Source: Caulobacteraceae bacterium (GTDB taxonomy: Bacteria > Pseudomonadota > Alphaproteobacteria > Caulobacterales > Caulobacteraceae). Taken from it: DNA of 64,000 nt. Position numbers and translations under genes: made by a program. The notes under the pieces were generated by a model that was given only the letters and a program-made list of their open reading frames with translations, made no database searches and was not told where the DNA came from. Positions 9,718 to 17,806 of this stretch are shown here, piece after piece; position 1 is the stretch's first letter, and every line of letters begins with the position of its first letter. Where the stretch lies: the NCBI GenBank assembly GCA_028290905.1, contig JAQGIW010000245.1:1-64000 (forward strand), in the 5' to 3' direction.

Positions 9718-10383
9718 TCAGAACAGGCGTTCAGGAATGCGGATGATATCGCCGGGCCTCAGCTCAACGTTCGCGCGAAGGTCTCCCGATCGGACCAGAT
9801 CCTTCAGTCGCAGGGGGTATGAGTGGTAACCGTCCGCCTGGCGGCGCAGGAGCGTCGCCCCGTTTCCGCTGGCGAAGGTGTTCAGCCCGCCGACTTCGAT
9901 CACCACGTCGAGCGCTGTCAGGCCCGCCCGGTAAGGCACCGTCTTCGGCGTCACCGCCGCACCGATCACGCTCACGCCCGTCGCATTGCCAGCTGAGGCG
10001 ATGCTCTTCACTATTACAGTGACCCTCGGATCCTGGATGTAGGCAGACAGGGCCTGACCAAGGTTTCGGGCCAGCTCCGTCGGCGTCTTGCCCTGCGCCT
10101 GGACGTCAGGCACGAGCGGGATGGTGATGCGTCCATCCGGGCGCACGGGCGCCTCGACCGACATTTCCGGGTTCCTCCAGACGAAGACCTGCAACATGTC
10201 GCCGGGGCCGACCAGATATTCCGCGCTTTCCCCGCCCGCGGAGGGGGGCGGCGCGGACGCCGAGGCTCCGAGCGCCGGACCCACCGGGCCGAACAATGCG
10301 AGAGCCGCGACGGCCCCGGCATGGAAGTTGCGTGTGCGGCGCACCCCGCCCCAGTTTGCCGGAAGGTTTGTTGGCACGCTCAA
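9718..10383 (-). CDS. Exopolysaccharide export protein (OPX/Wza-like), XrtA associated
   Basis: An exported outer-membrane polysaccharide export protein. It has a signal sequence (AGAVAALALFGPVGPALGAS), the Poly_export domain starting YLVGPGDMLQVFVWRNPEMS, and SLBB-like C-terminal repeats ending LRPGDIIRIPERLF. A TTG start at 10383 is proposed because AAAGGGG precedes it; the frame also has a TTG at 10458. There is no lipobox Cys, unlike classical Wza. It is the first gene of the operon that runs down to 4021, so the operon promoter should lie between here and 10.7 kb. Confidence 0.85.
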   Translation of the reverse strand: MSVPTNLPANWGGVRRTRNFHAGAVAALALFGPVGPALGASASAPPPSAGGESAEYLVGPGDMLQVFVWRNPEMSVEAPVRPDGRITIPLVPDVQAQGKTPTELARNLGQALSAYIQDPRVTVIVKSIASAGNATGVSVIGAAVTPKTVPYRAGLTALDVVIEVGGLNTFASGNGATLLRRQADGYHSYPLRLKDLVRSGDLRANVELRPGDIIRIPERLF

Positions 10384-10458
10384 GCCAGCCCCTTTGAATA
10401 GGTGTCCGATCGGTGACCGCCACACCTTCGATGAACCAAGGGGCGGGTTCCTCAGCAA

Positions 10459-10719
10459 ACCCTCGCGACCGCGCCCTCACTATGTCGAATGATGGATCAG
10501 ACGTCCGGCGCATGCCCTAAATGGCGGCTCAATTCGCCCAGCCATGAAGGCCAGTTCATGCTCCCCTATGCCCGTCTCAAACCGCGGGCGCAGCGTAGGC
10601 AGAGTTGCGAAGTGGTCGCCGCGACTGCGGCGCGCCCGCCAGCCGCCGGACACACCGGCGCGGCTCTGAAGACGGTGCAGTCTCCCCGCGAGTGCTCCAG
10701 CGCCCGAAGGCCGTCATGA
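10459..10719. other. Intergenic region upstream of the exopolysaccharide operon
   Basis: No convincing gene on either strand. It separates the export-protein operon from the methyltransferase gene and is the natural place for the operon promoter; no promoter consensus was clear enough to call. Confidence 0.5.
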
Positions 10720-11481
10720 TCATGCCGGCTCACGGGCGCGCACCGCTTCGGCTGGAAGCGGCGAAGCAGCGGGCTTGACGCCCTCCACGATCAGGAAATC
10801 CGAGCGTTCGACCCGCTCGATGCCGGGGATGTGGCTCTCGTGAAAGCCCATTCGCCTCACCTCGGCGAAGCCCGCGTCGCGAAAAAGCTGCAAAAGCTGC
10901 ACCTCGTCGAACTGCCATTTGTGTGTATGGCCGAGCGAGCCCAGCCAGATGCGCCGCGTGGCGATGTCATTGAAGTACAGCTGGACGTGATCGCGCAGAC
11001 GGTTCGCGGCGCGCGCGCTTGCGGGTTTGGCCATCTCCTCGTCGTAGATATCAAGATATCGCCGCCAGAAGACCGCTCCGTCCGGCACGCAGATCCGCAG
11101 CACGCCGCCGGGTGCGAGCACCCGGCGGCATTCGTGTGTAAGGCGCACAGCATCGGGAAGTTCGAAATGCTCCCAGAGCTCGCCGGAGTAGATGCAGGAG
11201 ACCGAGTCGTTTGCAAAGGGGAGCGGCTTCAGCAGATCATGGACCCTCACCATGGGGCTGAACTCCGTGGGCGAGAGCAGACCCGCGCGCACCAGCAGGT
11301 GATCGAGCCAGCCGAACCGGGTCGCCAGCCACGCCCGCCGGCTGCCGTCGATATTCACCCATCCGCTCGGCTGAACCGGGCCGCAGCCGAGGTTCAGCTT
11401 CCGCCCGGAGGGCGGGGGGGCGAGTTCAGGACTGTCGAGGCGGCGCCGCTGCTCCGCGAATGCGATCGTGACAGGGGTCAT
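10720..11481 (-). CDS. Class I SAM-dependent methyltransferase
   Basis: A 253-residue protein with the SAM-binding motif KLNLGCGPVQPSGWVNID near residue 28, then IYSGELWEHFELPDAV and the post-III motif RRVLAPGGVLRICVPDG. This pattern is common in sugar or small-molecule methyltransferases of polysaccharide loci; the substrate cannot be read from the sequence. It is on the same strand as the export operon, with a 336-base gap to the export start. An open frame (11478-11861) ends in an ATGA overlap with its start but looks non-coding. Confidence 0.85.
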   Translation of the reverse strand: MTPVTIAFAEQRRRLDSPELAPPPSGRKLNLGCGPVQPSGWVNIDGSRRAWLATRFGWLDHLLVRAGLLSPTEFSPMVRVHDLLKPLPFANDSVSCIYSGELWEHFELPDAVRLTHECRRVLAPGGVLRICVPDGAVFWRRYLDIYDEEMAKPASARAANRLRDHVQLYFNDIATRRIWLGSLGHTHKWQFDEVQLLQLFRDAGFAEVRRMGFHESHIPGIERVERSDFLIVEGVKPAASPLPAEAVRAREPA

Positions 11482-11866
11482 GGAGTTGCCTTTCTGAAGC
11501 CGGGCGCCTCTGGATCGTCCAATACGGTTCCCCCAGGTCCAGGCTCGAGCTTCCTGCCTCCGGCGCCGCCGCCTCCTTGCCGTGCCGCTGATGCCGACTT
11601 CCTGCTTCGTGGTTCAATGAAGCGCTTCGCCAATGGAACCGCCTCCCCCCCGGGGATGCTCCTGGGGACGGGGGTGGCTGGAGCGACGCCTCCGGCGCGT
11701 AGCGCAGGCCCGGCAGCCGAAAGGTGGGGACGGGGTAAGGGACTGGCGTCCTCGCCTTGAGGCTGCGGTGTCTCCCGCCGCTCCACGTTCAGGATGCAGG
11801 AGCCGGATCGGCTCGCCGCAACCAAAAGATCGGCGGCGTGAGAGAGCCGTACGCCATGCAAGGGGC
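11482..11866. other. Intergenic region, low-complexity, no confident gene
   Basis: A G/C-homopolymer-rich stretch with runs such as CCCCCCCCGGGG near 11650. One minus-strand frame (11478-11861) is open, but its translation is a Pro/Gly/Arg mix without a domain, so it is not called. Confidence 0.4.
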
Positions 11867-12218
11867 TTAGCCATTCTCGCTGTCGCAGCAGAGCTCGACG
11901 CGCATCCCTACCGTAGAGTTGGCCAGCGTGGCCTTCGCCTTCAGCTGCAGGGCGAGCGTCGCGAGGATGAAGGTCTGGCGCTCGATCGTCGCCATGGGGA
12001 CCAGCCGCCGGCGGGCGCCCTCTAGCTCGTTGCGGGTCTCGTCCGGAGTGACGCTTTTGGCCTTCATGCCGAGAATGGCGGAGATCATCGCGAGGTCGTT
12101 CGCCGTGCGGTGCTGAGCTTCGTGCAGCAGGGCTTCGGCCTCCTGCAGCTGCGCTTCGCGCGTCGCCTCCCGTGCGGTGACCTCGGTCAGGTCCTCGATC
12201 GCGACCAACCCTTGAATC

Positions 12219-12291
12219 CTAGTGTGCTGGATTTGAAGTTCGCACCCAGCCCGACCCCACGCACCGGCGAACTTCAAATCCAGCACACTAG
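12219..12291. repeat. CTAG-bounded palindrome, family A, copy 1
   Basis: A 24-bp perfect inverted repeat (12219-12242 with 12268-12291) that begins and ends with CTAG and has a 25-base loop. A second copy with the loop inverted is at 19741-19816. It is inserted in the histidine-kinase pseudogene. Confidence 0.93.
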
Positions 12292-12339
12292 AGCAGGATG
12301 GCATTAGTCGGAACCGACTAATGGCTGAATCCTGCTCTA
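12289..12339. repeat. CTAG-linked palindrome, second in array
   Basis: Outer arms TAGAGCAGGAT and ATCCTGCTCTA, and inner arms around CATTAGTCGG/CCGACTAATG. It shares the CTAG of the preceding palindrome. Confidence 0.88.
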
Positions 12340-12350
12340 CACCCTTGATT

Positions 12351-12404
12351 CTAGAGCAAATTATCCACGTTCACATGATTCCATGTGAACGCGGTTTGCT
12401 CTAG
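12351..12404. repeat. CTAG-bounded palindrome, third in array
   Basis: Outer arms CTAGAGCAAA/TTTGCTCTAG and inner arms CGTTCACATG/CATGTGAACG, both perfect. It ends at the CTAG at 12401-12404, where the kinase 5' fragment resumes. Confidence 0.9.
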
Positions 12405-12721
12405 CGGGCTGTCGCCGCTGGCCTGAGGATGGGTGAGCATGATTCCGACCCCTCGGGACAAGTGTCCACAGCGGCGATCGGGTCGCCGCGGCGGACGTGC
12501 TCGATGAGCGCCTGGACGCGCGCCACGCCCCAGGCGCCGCCGGTGATCTCCTCGAGGGGGCGCCCTGCAGGATTATCGGCGTCGACGAAGGCGCGCAGAT
12601 AACCCTGGCTGGCCGCCACAACCCGCAAGTCGCCGTCGAGAAGAAGGAGGGGGGCGGCTGCGGCATGCACGACGGGCGAACTCCATCTGACCGGGGCGGG
12701 ATCGCGGACCCACGGAAGCGC

Positions 12722-13537
12722 TCACGGCTGAAGGAAGTCCGCGATGGCGGCAAAGAGCTCTCCGCGGGTGGTTACGCCAAGCTTGCGGTAGGCGTGCTTC
12801 ACGTGGGTGCGCAACGTCTCGAGCGATATCCGGAGAGCCTCAGCTATGGCGGCAGTCTCGGTCCCGCTCGTCATCATCTCGATGACCCGGATCTCCGCGC
12901 GCGTGAGCTGTCCCACCTCGGCAAGAACCGCCAGATTCGGCCGCTCGCCCTTCGCCCTCAGGACCATGGCCAGGACGAGGCCGCCTGGACCTGGAAGTGC
13001 GCATGCCCACACCATCCAGGGCTGGCGCCGGAACTCAGGCTTGCCTGTTGCACAGCGGAGCTGGCCCGTCAGGGGGCCGACTTCGGCCAGCAGCCGCGGA
13101 TCGAGCCGCCGCTCTTCGCCCGGGTCATCCGCGCCGTCAGGGGAGAATGGAAACCTCCCGCGCGGCAGAGCCGCGGCGACGGAGCTCGTCCAGATCACCT
13201 GTCCATGCGCCGTGGAGAGAAGCCGTGGCCTTGGGTCAGCGTCGAGCCAGGCCAGAAGCCGGCGCGGCGCCTCTTCGGTCCAGACAGGGCATAGGCTTTC
13301 CGGCCAACGATCTCTCTGGGCGGGAGCGGCGATCCGGTTCGCGCCCGTCGCGAACGGCGCGCTCACGACGCAACAACCTTGGTGCGGCGGCCTGGCAGGG
13401 CCGCCGCTTGCCTTGGGTCCGCGGTCACACCGGGCCTGAGTCTCAGGTTTATTTGAAATCGCACCATGGTCACGGCGACCTCCTTCGGTCGCGAATGACA
13501 GGCCCGATATGTGCAGACCGACGCTGTCAATTGACAC
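12722..13537 (-). CDS. LuxR-type (GerE HTH) transcriptional regulator
   Basis: The C-terminal ~65 residues form a LuxR/GerE DNA-binding domain: LTRAEIRVIEMMTSGTETAA then IAEALRISLETLRTHVKHAY and RKLGV. Upstream is a weak PAS-like region (LLAWLDADPRPRLLSTAHGQ). The open frame gives 271 residues from a GTG at 13537, but the first ~57 residues look unstructured; a GTG at 13366 is a plausible alternative start. The gene ends 52 bases before the PAS-kinase pseudogene, so it may be the response partner of a now broken sensor. Confidence 0.75.
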   Translation of the reverse strand: MSIDSVGLHISGLSFATEGGRRDHGAISNKPETQARCDRGPKASGGPARPPHQGCCVVSAPFATGANRIAAPAQRDRWPESLCPVWTEEAPRRLLAWLDADPRPRLLSTAHGQVIWTSSVAAALPRGRFPFSPDGADDPGEERRLDPRLLAEVGPLTGQLRCATGKPEFRRQPWMVWACALPGPGGLVLAMVLRAKGERPNLAVLAEVGQLTRAEIRVIEMMTSGTETAAIAEALRISLETLRTHVKHAYRKLGVTTRGELFAAIADFLQP

Positions 13538-13558
13538 AGCCGATGTCGCTCCTTTGCG

Positions 13559-13633
13559 CTAGGTGGCGATTCAGAAATTCGCCGCTGTTTGTGGAAGCCC
13601 CTGAGCGAGTTTCTGAATCTCCAGCCACACTAG
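13559..13633. repeat. CTAG-bounded palindrome, family B, copy 1
   Basis: Begins CTAGGTGGCGATTCAGAAAT and ends CTCCAGCCACACTAG, with arms around GATTCAGAAATTCGC and GCGAGTTTCTGAATC. It is followed by AAACCCTTG, the linker that joins families B and A at 19.8 kb. Confidence 0.88.
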
Positions 13634-13839
13634 AAACCCTTGTTGGTCGTCGCCACGCACAGGGCGGTCTACGTCCGCCTGTCGCGCGAAGGTCGTGTCT
13701 CGGCGCGTGGTGTAGCTGGTGATCGCCTTGGGCTTGAGGCGAAGCGCACGCAGCGAGCGGAGCCGAGAGCCTCAAGGTGGTGGCCGGCCGCGGTGGTCAT
13801 CGACGGGTCTTCGGTAGGGTCCGGTTGCTGAACTCAACC

Positions 13840-14112
13840 ATGACCGAGGAACCCAAGATGACCGACGACGAGATGATGGCCTTCCGCAGACAGCGGAACT
13901 GGGAGACCCGCGCCAGGACCGTGGAACTGCGAATCCCCAAACTGCGCGAGGGCTCGTACTTCCTGGTCTTCCTGGAGCCCCGACGGCTGGCGGAGAAGGC
14001 GCCGACGGGGTGCTCCAGGAAAGCCTGCATCCAGGGCGTCTCGACCCGCCCACGCGAGGTCCTCGGTCTCGCGGTCGGCCCCTCGGAGGCCGAGCCGTTC
14101 TGGACCGTAAAA
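13840..14112 (+). pseudogene. IS256-family transposase remnant with two internal deletions
   Basis: The translation begins MTEEPKMTDDEMMAFRR like IS256-family transposases, then jumps to WETRARTVELRIPKLREGSY and FLEPRRLAEKAP, then GVSTR joined directly to REVLGLAVGPSEAEPFWT. In intact transposases these blocks are separated by long stretches, including the first catalytic Asp region. So two internal segments and the whole C-terminus are missing, while the frame stays open. The upstream bases from about 13640 look like the 5' flank of the same IS. It cannot be active. Confidence 0.8.
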
Positions 14113-14543
14113 TGTGAACGATTGTTGCACTCACCTGTTCTGGGGAGTGACAGGCGAGATTTTGTTCGAAACATGGAGCATAATGGCGGTACGGCAGCCT
14201 GTGGAAGATCGGCCACCGTGGATGGACGATGCAATGAACACTCGGCCGAGCAAAGGCTCTGGGCGTCAGCTTCGTCGAAGCTCCGACACATTGCCTGGAG
14301 CGCGGGCTTTCTCGGAGGGGTTCGAATGTTACAATCTTACAGAAATCTCTTGACAAACGATTAGGGAGGGTAGTAGTCAACGGAAGTTCGTAGAGCCGGC
14401 CTCCAGGGCTCGTTACTGTAAGCCGATGGCTTTCAGTACCGATCAGTTAAGTCAAATTCGTGTCTGGTGGGTCTCTCCCTTACAAAGGTAGGGGGAAGGT
14501 CAGGCGATTGCGGCCTGAATACCAGGGAAAGGGCGGGGATCTG
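14113..14543. other. Intergenic region upstream of the Crp/Fnr regulator
   Basis: No gene recognised. It is less GC-rich than its surroundings. A TTGACA at about 14352 could be a -35 box for the downstream regulator gene, but the -10 candidate (TAGTAG) is weak. Confidence 0.35.
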
Positions 14544-15356
14544 ATGAAAGTTCAAGATTTCTCTGCCACCCGCCTCGCGCGGGCGGCATCGACGCTGAGT
14601 TTTCTTGCCGGCCAGACCTCCGAAGTCGACCGGCTGCGCGCCTTCTGGCGCCGCGTGGAGCGCTTCGGTCCAGGCTCTCAGCTGCGCCTCTCCAGCACAC
14701 GCGGAGGCCGTCGGCGCGTGGTGGTGGTGGTCTCCGGCTGGGCGTGCGAGCTGCGCATCTTGCCTGACGGTCGCCGGCAGATCTTCGGCTTCATGCTGCC
14801 AGGCGAGGCGATCGACGAGCGTTGCACCACAAGCATCGGATCCCGCGGTGTGATCGCCCTGTCTCGCCTCGAGGTGATCGACCCGGACGCGATCCTGGTC
14901 GGAGAGCCGGCCTTTCGGCAACAGTTCTCCGAGGCCGTGGCCGAAGCGGCCCTGGAACGCGAGGATCGGCTTTACGATCATATCCTGCGCATGGGCCGTC
15001 TCTCGGCGCGTGAGCGCGTGGTGCACCTGCTCCTCGATCTACGCGAACGGATGGACCGGGTGGGGCTCGTAACGGGGAATAGCTTCCGCGTCCCCCTGAC
15101 CCACGAGGTGTTTGCCGACGCGCTTGGCTTGAGCGTGGTGCACATCAACCGTACGATGAAGCAACTGCGCCTGGAGGGATCGGTATTCTTCAAATCAGGC
15201 TCGGTGACCTTGCTGGACCCCGAGCGCCTGGCGATCATGTCCCAGTACCACTCGCCGGGGACCTTCACGGATGAACTTGCGCCCAAGCCTGCGCCAATGG
15301 GCGAGCCGCCGGCCGATCGGGCGGCGGCGTGCGCAGGCCGCCGCGCCATGGCCTGA
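14544..15356 (+). CDS. Crp/Fnr-family transcriptional regulator
   Basis: A 270-residue regulator. The N-terminal cyclic-nucleotide-like beta roll includes SGWACELRILPDGRRQIFGF and GEAI (residues 50-95); the C-terminal winged helix reads RVPLTHEVFADALGLSVVHI then NRTMKQLRLEGSVFF (about 175-215). No Fnr-type Cys cluster is present, so it is not an Fe-S oxygen sensor. The ATG at 14544 was chosen because AGGGCGGGG precedes it; the upstream open frame has no homology. It probably regulates surface-polysaccharide or stress genes, but no binding site was identified. Confidence 0.87.
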   Translation: MKVQDFSATRLARAASTLSFLAGQTSEVDRLRAFWRRVERFGPGSQLRLSSTRGGRRRVVVVVSGWACELRILPDGRRQIFGFMLPGEAIDERCTTSIGSRGVIALSRLEVIDPDAILVGEPAFRQQFSEAVAEAALEREDRLYDHILRMGRLSARERVVHLLLDLRERMDRVGLVTGNSFRVPLTHEVFADALGLSVVHINRTMKQLRLEGSVFFKSGSVTLLDPERLAIMSQYHSPGTFTDELAPKPAPMGEPPADRAAACAGRRAMA

Positions 15357-15641
15357 CAGCCAAGACTCCGAAAGAGAATGTGACGGTCGTCTGGCCGACA
15401 ATCCTTGTCCTGCACACCCGCCTCAGGCGGCTTGCTGCGGGAAAGGCCGATGTCGCGGCGCAGCGATGATGCCGACCCGTCACGGGGAAGCGAGATGATG
15501 CTCGGTGAACTGAGGGCCTGGTCGGCCCTCGCCGAGGCTGATCCCGCGGGAGGACGGGTCCATCTCCGGCCGGCGCGGCCCCTGAACCGAGGTCAGAGCA
15601 CCTCGACGCGGTCCCTGACGAACAGGCTCAGGAGGAGACGT

Positions 15642-15938
15642 ATGAACATGAATATTCCGCCGGGCGTCCCGAAGCGGGGCCCTCGGTTACTCTCGCTGTG
15701 GTACCGAACAATGATTGGCTACCGATTGGGAGATAAGACATGCCCCAATTACGCACAGAATCCATTAGAAGCGGCGGAATCCACGGTCAACCGACCGCAT
15801 TATTTGGCATTGCACGCCATCTTTCGACCGGAAAAGTCTGCGCCCGCTCCCCATGGTGGACGAGACACGATTCCGCGCGCCGCTCACCCAGGCGCACCAC
15901 CCGACCTGCTCGCCATGAGTGAGGGCCATCTCAACTGA
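15642..15938 (+). CDS. Small hypothetical protein with strong ribosome-binding site
   Basis: A 98-residue frame starting MNMNIPPGVPKRGPRLLSLW. Its support is a good Shine-Dalgarno sequence, AGGAGGAGA, six bases before the ATG. The product has no domain that I recognise, and codon use after residue 30 becomes less GC-biased than its neighbours. The rest of the 15357-16044 gap holds no other credible gene. It may be a real small gene or a translated leader. Confidence 0.35.
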   Translation: MNMNIPPGVPKRGPRLLSLWYRTMIGYRLGDKTCPNYAQNPLEAAESTVNRPHYLALHAIFRPEKSAPAPHGGRDTIPRAAHPGAPPDLLAMSEGHLN

Positions 15939-16044
15939 ATGCCGTCCGGCCTGAGGCCACGGCGCAATCTCTCGCTTCGCGCGGCCAAGGTCAGGCTCCC
16001 CGCGCCCCCGATCGCACGATCCAGGCCCGGCGAGAGGGTCAGGC

Positions 16045-16575
16045 TCAGGCGAGCAGTCTCGGGGATCCGCGATAGAGCTCGTCATCCCCTATGACCAGCG
16101 CCAACAACCCCTTCGAAGGATCGGCCATTCCATGCGCCTGATTGGCGATCTCGAGCAGATCGGCGGCGTCGAGCACGCCGAAGCAGCCGCTCGCTCGCCC
16201 GGTCAGGCCGAGGATGAGGTCGACGTGGCTCGGCAGGACGATGTTCGCGCCGGGAGCCGCGCGCAGCAAGCAGACGGCCTCGCCAAGGCCGCTGACGCCG
16301 CGCAGGGAACAGACTGAAACGTTACGCGAAACGTTGCGCCAGCGGGTGCGCGGAATATTTCGGAGCAGGGGCGGCAGCCGCGCCTTCAGCGGCTTGCGCC
16401 CCTCGGCGTCAGGCCGCCACAGCGTCTCGGGAGGTGCGGGCGGCTCTCGGACTAGCAGAGCGCAGGGCTCGCATGCCGTCGCATGCGCAGCGACGGCCAG
16501 CGCCGTTCCCGGTGAAACATCGCCGATCCTGTACTCCGCGCGAAGGCGTGCGCTCGGGTGATGCGACAGACACAT
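16045..16575 (-). CDS. ChrR-like anti-sigma factor (cupin), orphan
   Basis: A 176-residue protein. The N-terminus has the zinc anti-sigma pattern of ChrR: an early His pair (LSHHPS) and H-x3-C-x2-C in AAHATACEPC. The C-terminal half matches the ChrR cupin domain in layout (RWRNVS ... LLRAAPGANIVLPSHVDL ... GCFGVLDAADLLEIANQ ... LYRGSPRLLA), but the usual H-x-H-x3-E metal motif is reduced to one His. ChrR proteins hold an ECF sigma factor until singlet oxygen or peroxide signals release it. No ECF sigma gene is adjacent, so it is an orphan here. Confidence 0.65.
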   Translation of the reverse strand: MCLSHHPSARLRAEYRIGDVSPGTALAVAAHATACEPCALLVREPPAPPETLWRPDAEGRKPLKARLPPLLRNIPRTRWRNVSRNVSVCSLRGVSGLGEAVCLLRAAPGANIVLPSHVDLILGLTGRASGCFGVLDAADLLEIANQAHGMADPSKGLLALVIGDDELYRGSPRLLA

Positions 16576-16700
16576 CGGCTACCCTTGTTCGAATGACGCC
16601 CACCGCTCCTGAAGGTCAGAGCGATAGGATAACGAGCCTGCCGTCGAGCCGACAGCACCTTCCAAGCTCAACCTTGCGGTATCTTCTGACGAGTCACGCG

Positions 16701-17741
16701 TCAAACATAATCACCTGCAATTTGTAAGGAATTGATGGGTGTTCTGATTGGCGTGATCCTTGGGACGACGCCGGCCCGCGCCTCCCAGTCGAGTGCGTGG
16801 CGAACAATCTCGTCCAGGTTGTCGTAACGCGGACGCCATCCGAGCTCACTGCGTAGCCGGCTGGAGTCGGCCACCACGGCGGCCGGATCCCCTGGGCGCC
16901 TAGCCTGGATGCGGATGGGCAGGCGTCGCCCCGTTGCTCGCTCCACGGCCTCGACCACCTGGCGCACCGAGAAGCCGCGGCCGTAGCCACAATTCAACGT
17001 CGTGGACGCCTCGCCAGACCTGAGGGCGTCGAGTGCGAGCCCATGAGCCTCCACGAGGTCGGCGACGTGGATGTAGTCCCGCACCCCGGTCCCATCCGGC
17101 GTCGGGAAGTCGCAGCCATAGATGTCCAGGTGCGCCGCCAAGCCGAGCGCGACCTGACAGGCGCGCTTGATGAGGTGCGTGGCGCGCGGTGTCGACTGAC
17201 CGGTGCGGCCGCCGGGGTCCGCGCCCGCTACGTTGAAGTAGCGCAGCACCGTGAAGCGCATGTCGCTCGCCGGGGCTACGTCCTGCAGCATCCACTCCGT
17301 CATGAGCTTTGATCGGCCGTAGGGATTGATCGGCGCAGGGCTGTTGGACTCGTCGATGCAACGCCCCTCGCAGGCCCCATAGACAGCAGCGGTGGAGGAA
17401 AAGATGAAGTGTTTCACTCCGCCTGCGACACAGGCGTCCAAGAGTTCGAGCGATCCGGCCGTATTGTTCCGATAATAGGCGAGAGGGTCGTTCACCGAGT
17501 CCGGCACCACTGCGGAGCCGGCGAAGTGGACGACAGCATCCACATCGCGGTGTGCGAGAATCCACTGGACGAGGTTCCTGTTGTTGACATGACCGTGGAA
17601 GAAGTGCGCCTCGTGCGGGACGAGATCCCGAATCCCTGTTGACAAATTATCAAGAACACAAACCTGCTCGCCACGATCTAGAAGACCGTAAACCATGTGA
17701 CTGCCAATATAACCGGCCCCGCCGGTCACGAGAACGGACAT
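16701..17741 (-). CDS. galE: UDP-glucose 4-epimerase
   Basis: A 346-residue extended SDR enzyme that interconverts UDP-glucose and UDP-galactose. NAD motif GGAGYIGSH at residue 7; catalytic Ser in FSSTAAVYG and Tyr/Lys in NPYGRSK near residue 145; VLRYFNVAGADPGGRTGQS and GTGVRDYIHVADL are GalE landmarks. It supplies galactose donors to the surrounding polysaccharide genes. The exosortase-type ligase gene lies upstream on the same strand, 65 bases away. Confidence 0.93.
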   Translation of the reverse strand: MSVLVTGGAGYIGSHMVYGLLDRGEQVCVLDNLSTGIRDLVPHEAHFFHGHVNNRNLVQWILAHRDVDAVVHFAGSAVVPDSVNDPLAYYRNNTAGSLELLDACVAGGVKHFIFSSTAAVYGACEGRCIDESNSPAPINPYGRSKLMTEWMLQDVAPASDMRFTVLRYFNVAGADPGGRTGQSTPRATHLIKRACQVALGLAAHLDIYGCDFPTPDGTGVRDYIHVADLVEAHGLALDALRSGEASTTLNCGYGRGFSVRQVVEAVERATGRRLPIRIQARRPGDPAAVVADSSRLRSELGWRPRYDNLDEIVRHALDWEARAGVVPRITPIRTPINSLQIAGDYV

Positions 17742-17806
17742 CTCTGACCTTCCTTTGTGCGATCCGACGCCGCCCGAACGTATAGGGCGACAGCCTTAGT
17801 CGAAGA

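Larger units (their letters stand above)
11867..12670 (-). pseudogene. PAS/HisKA_2 sensor histidine kinase split by palindromes
   Basis: Two minus-strand fragments of one sensor kinase. The 5' part (GTG start at 12670) encodes a PAS-like domain start, APLLLLDGDLRVVAASQGYL, up to about 12405. The 3' part (about 12210 to 11867) reads VAIEDLTEVT, the usual PAS end, then a HisKA_2-type phosphoacceptor helix LLHEAQHRTANDLAMISAIL with its His. About 195 bases of three CTAG-bounded palindromes separate them. No HATPase domain follows, so the kinase is also truncated at its C-terminus. It lies right after the LuxR-type regulator gene, which suggests the two once worked together. Confidence 0.75.

Noticed and set aside
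11478-11861. Minus-strand ORF overlapping the methyltransferase start by ATGA
   Set aside because: Its product is Pro/Gly/Arg-rich and domain-free, and its start region has no ribosome-binding site; the overlap may be chance.
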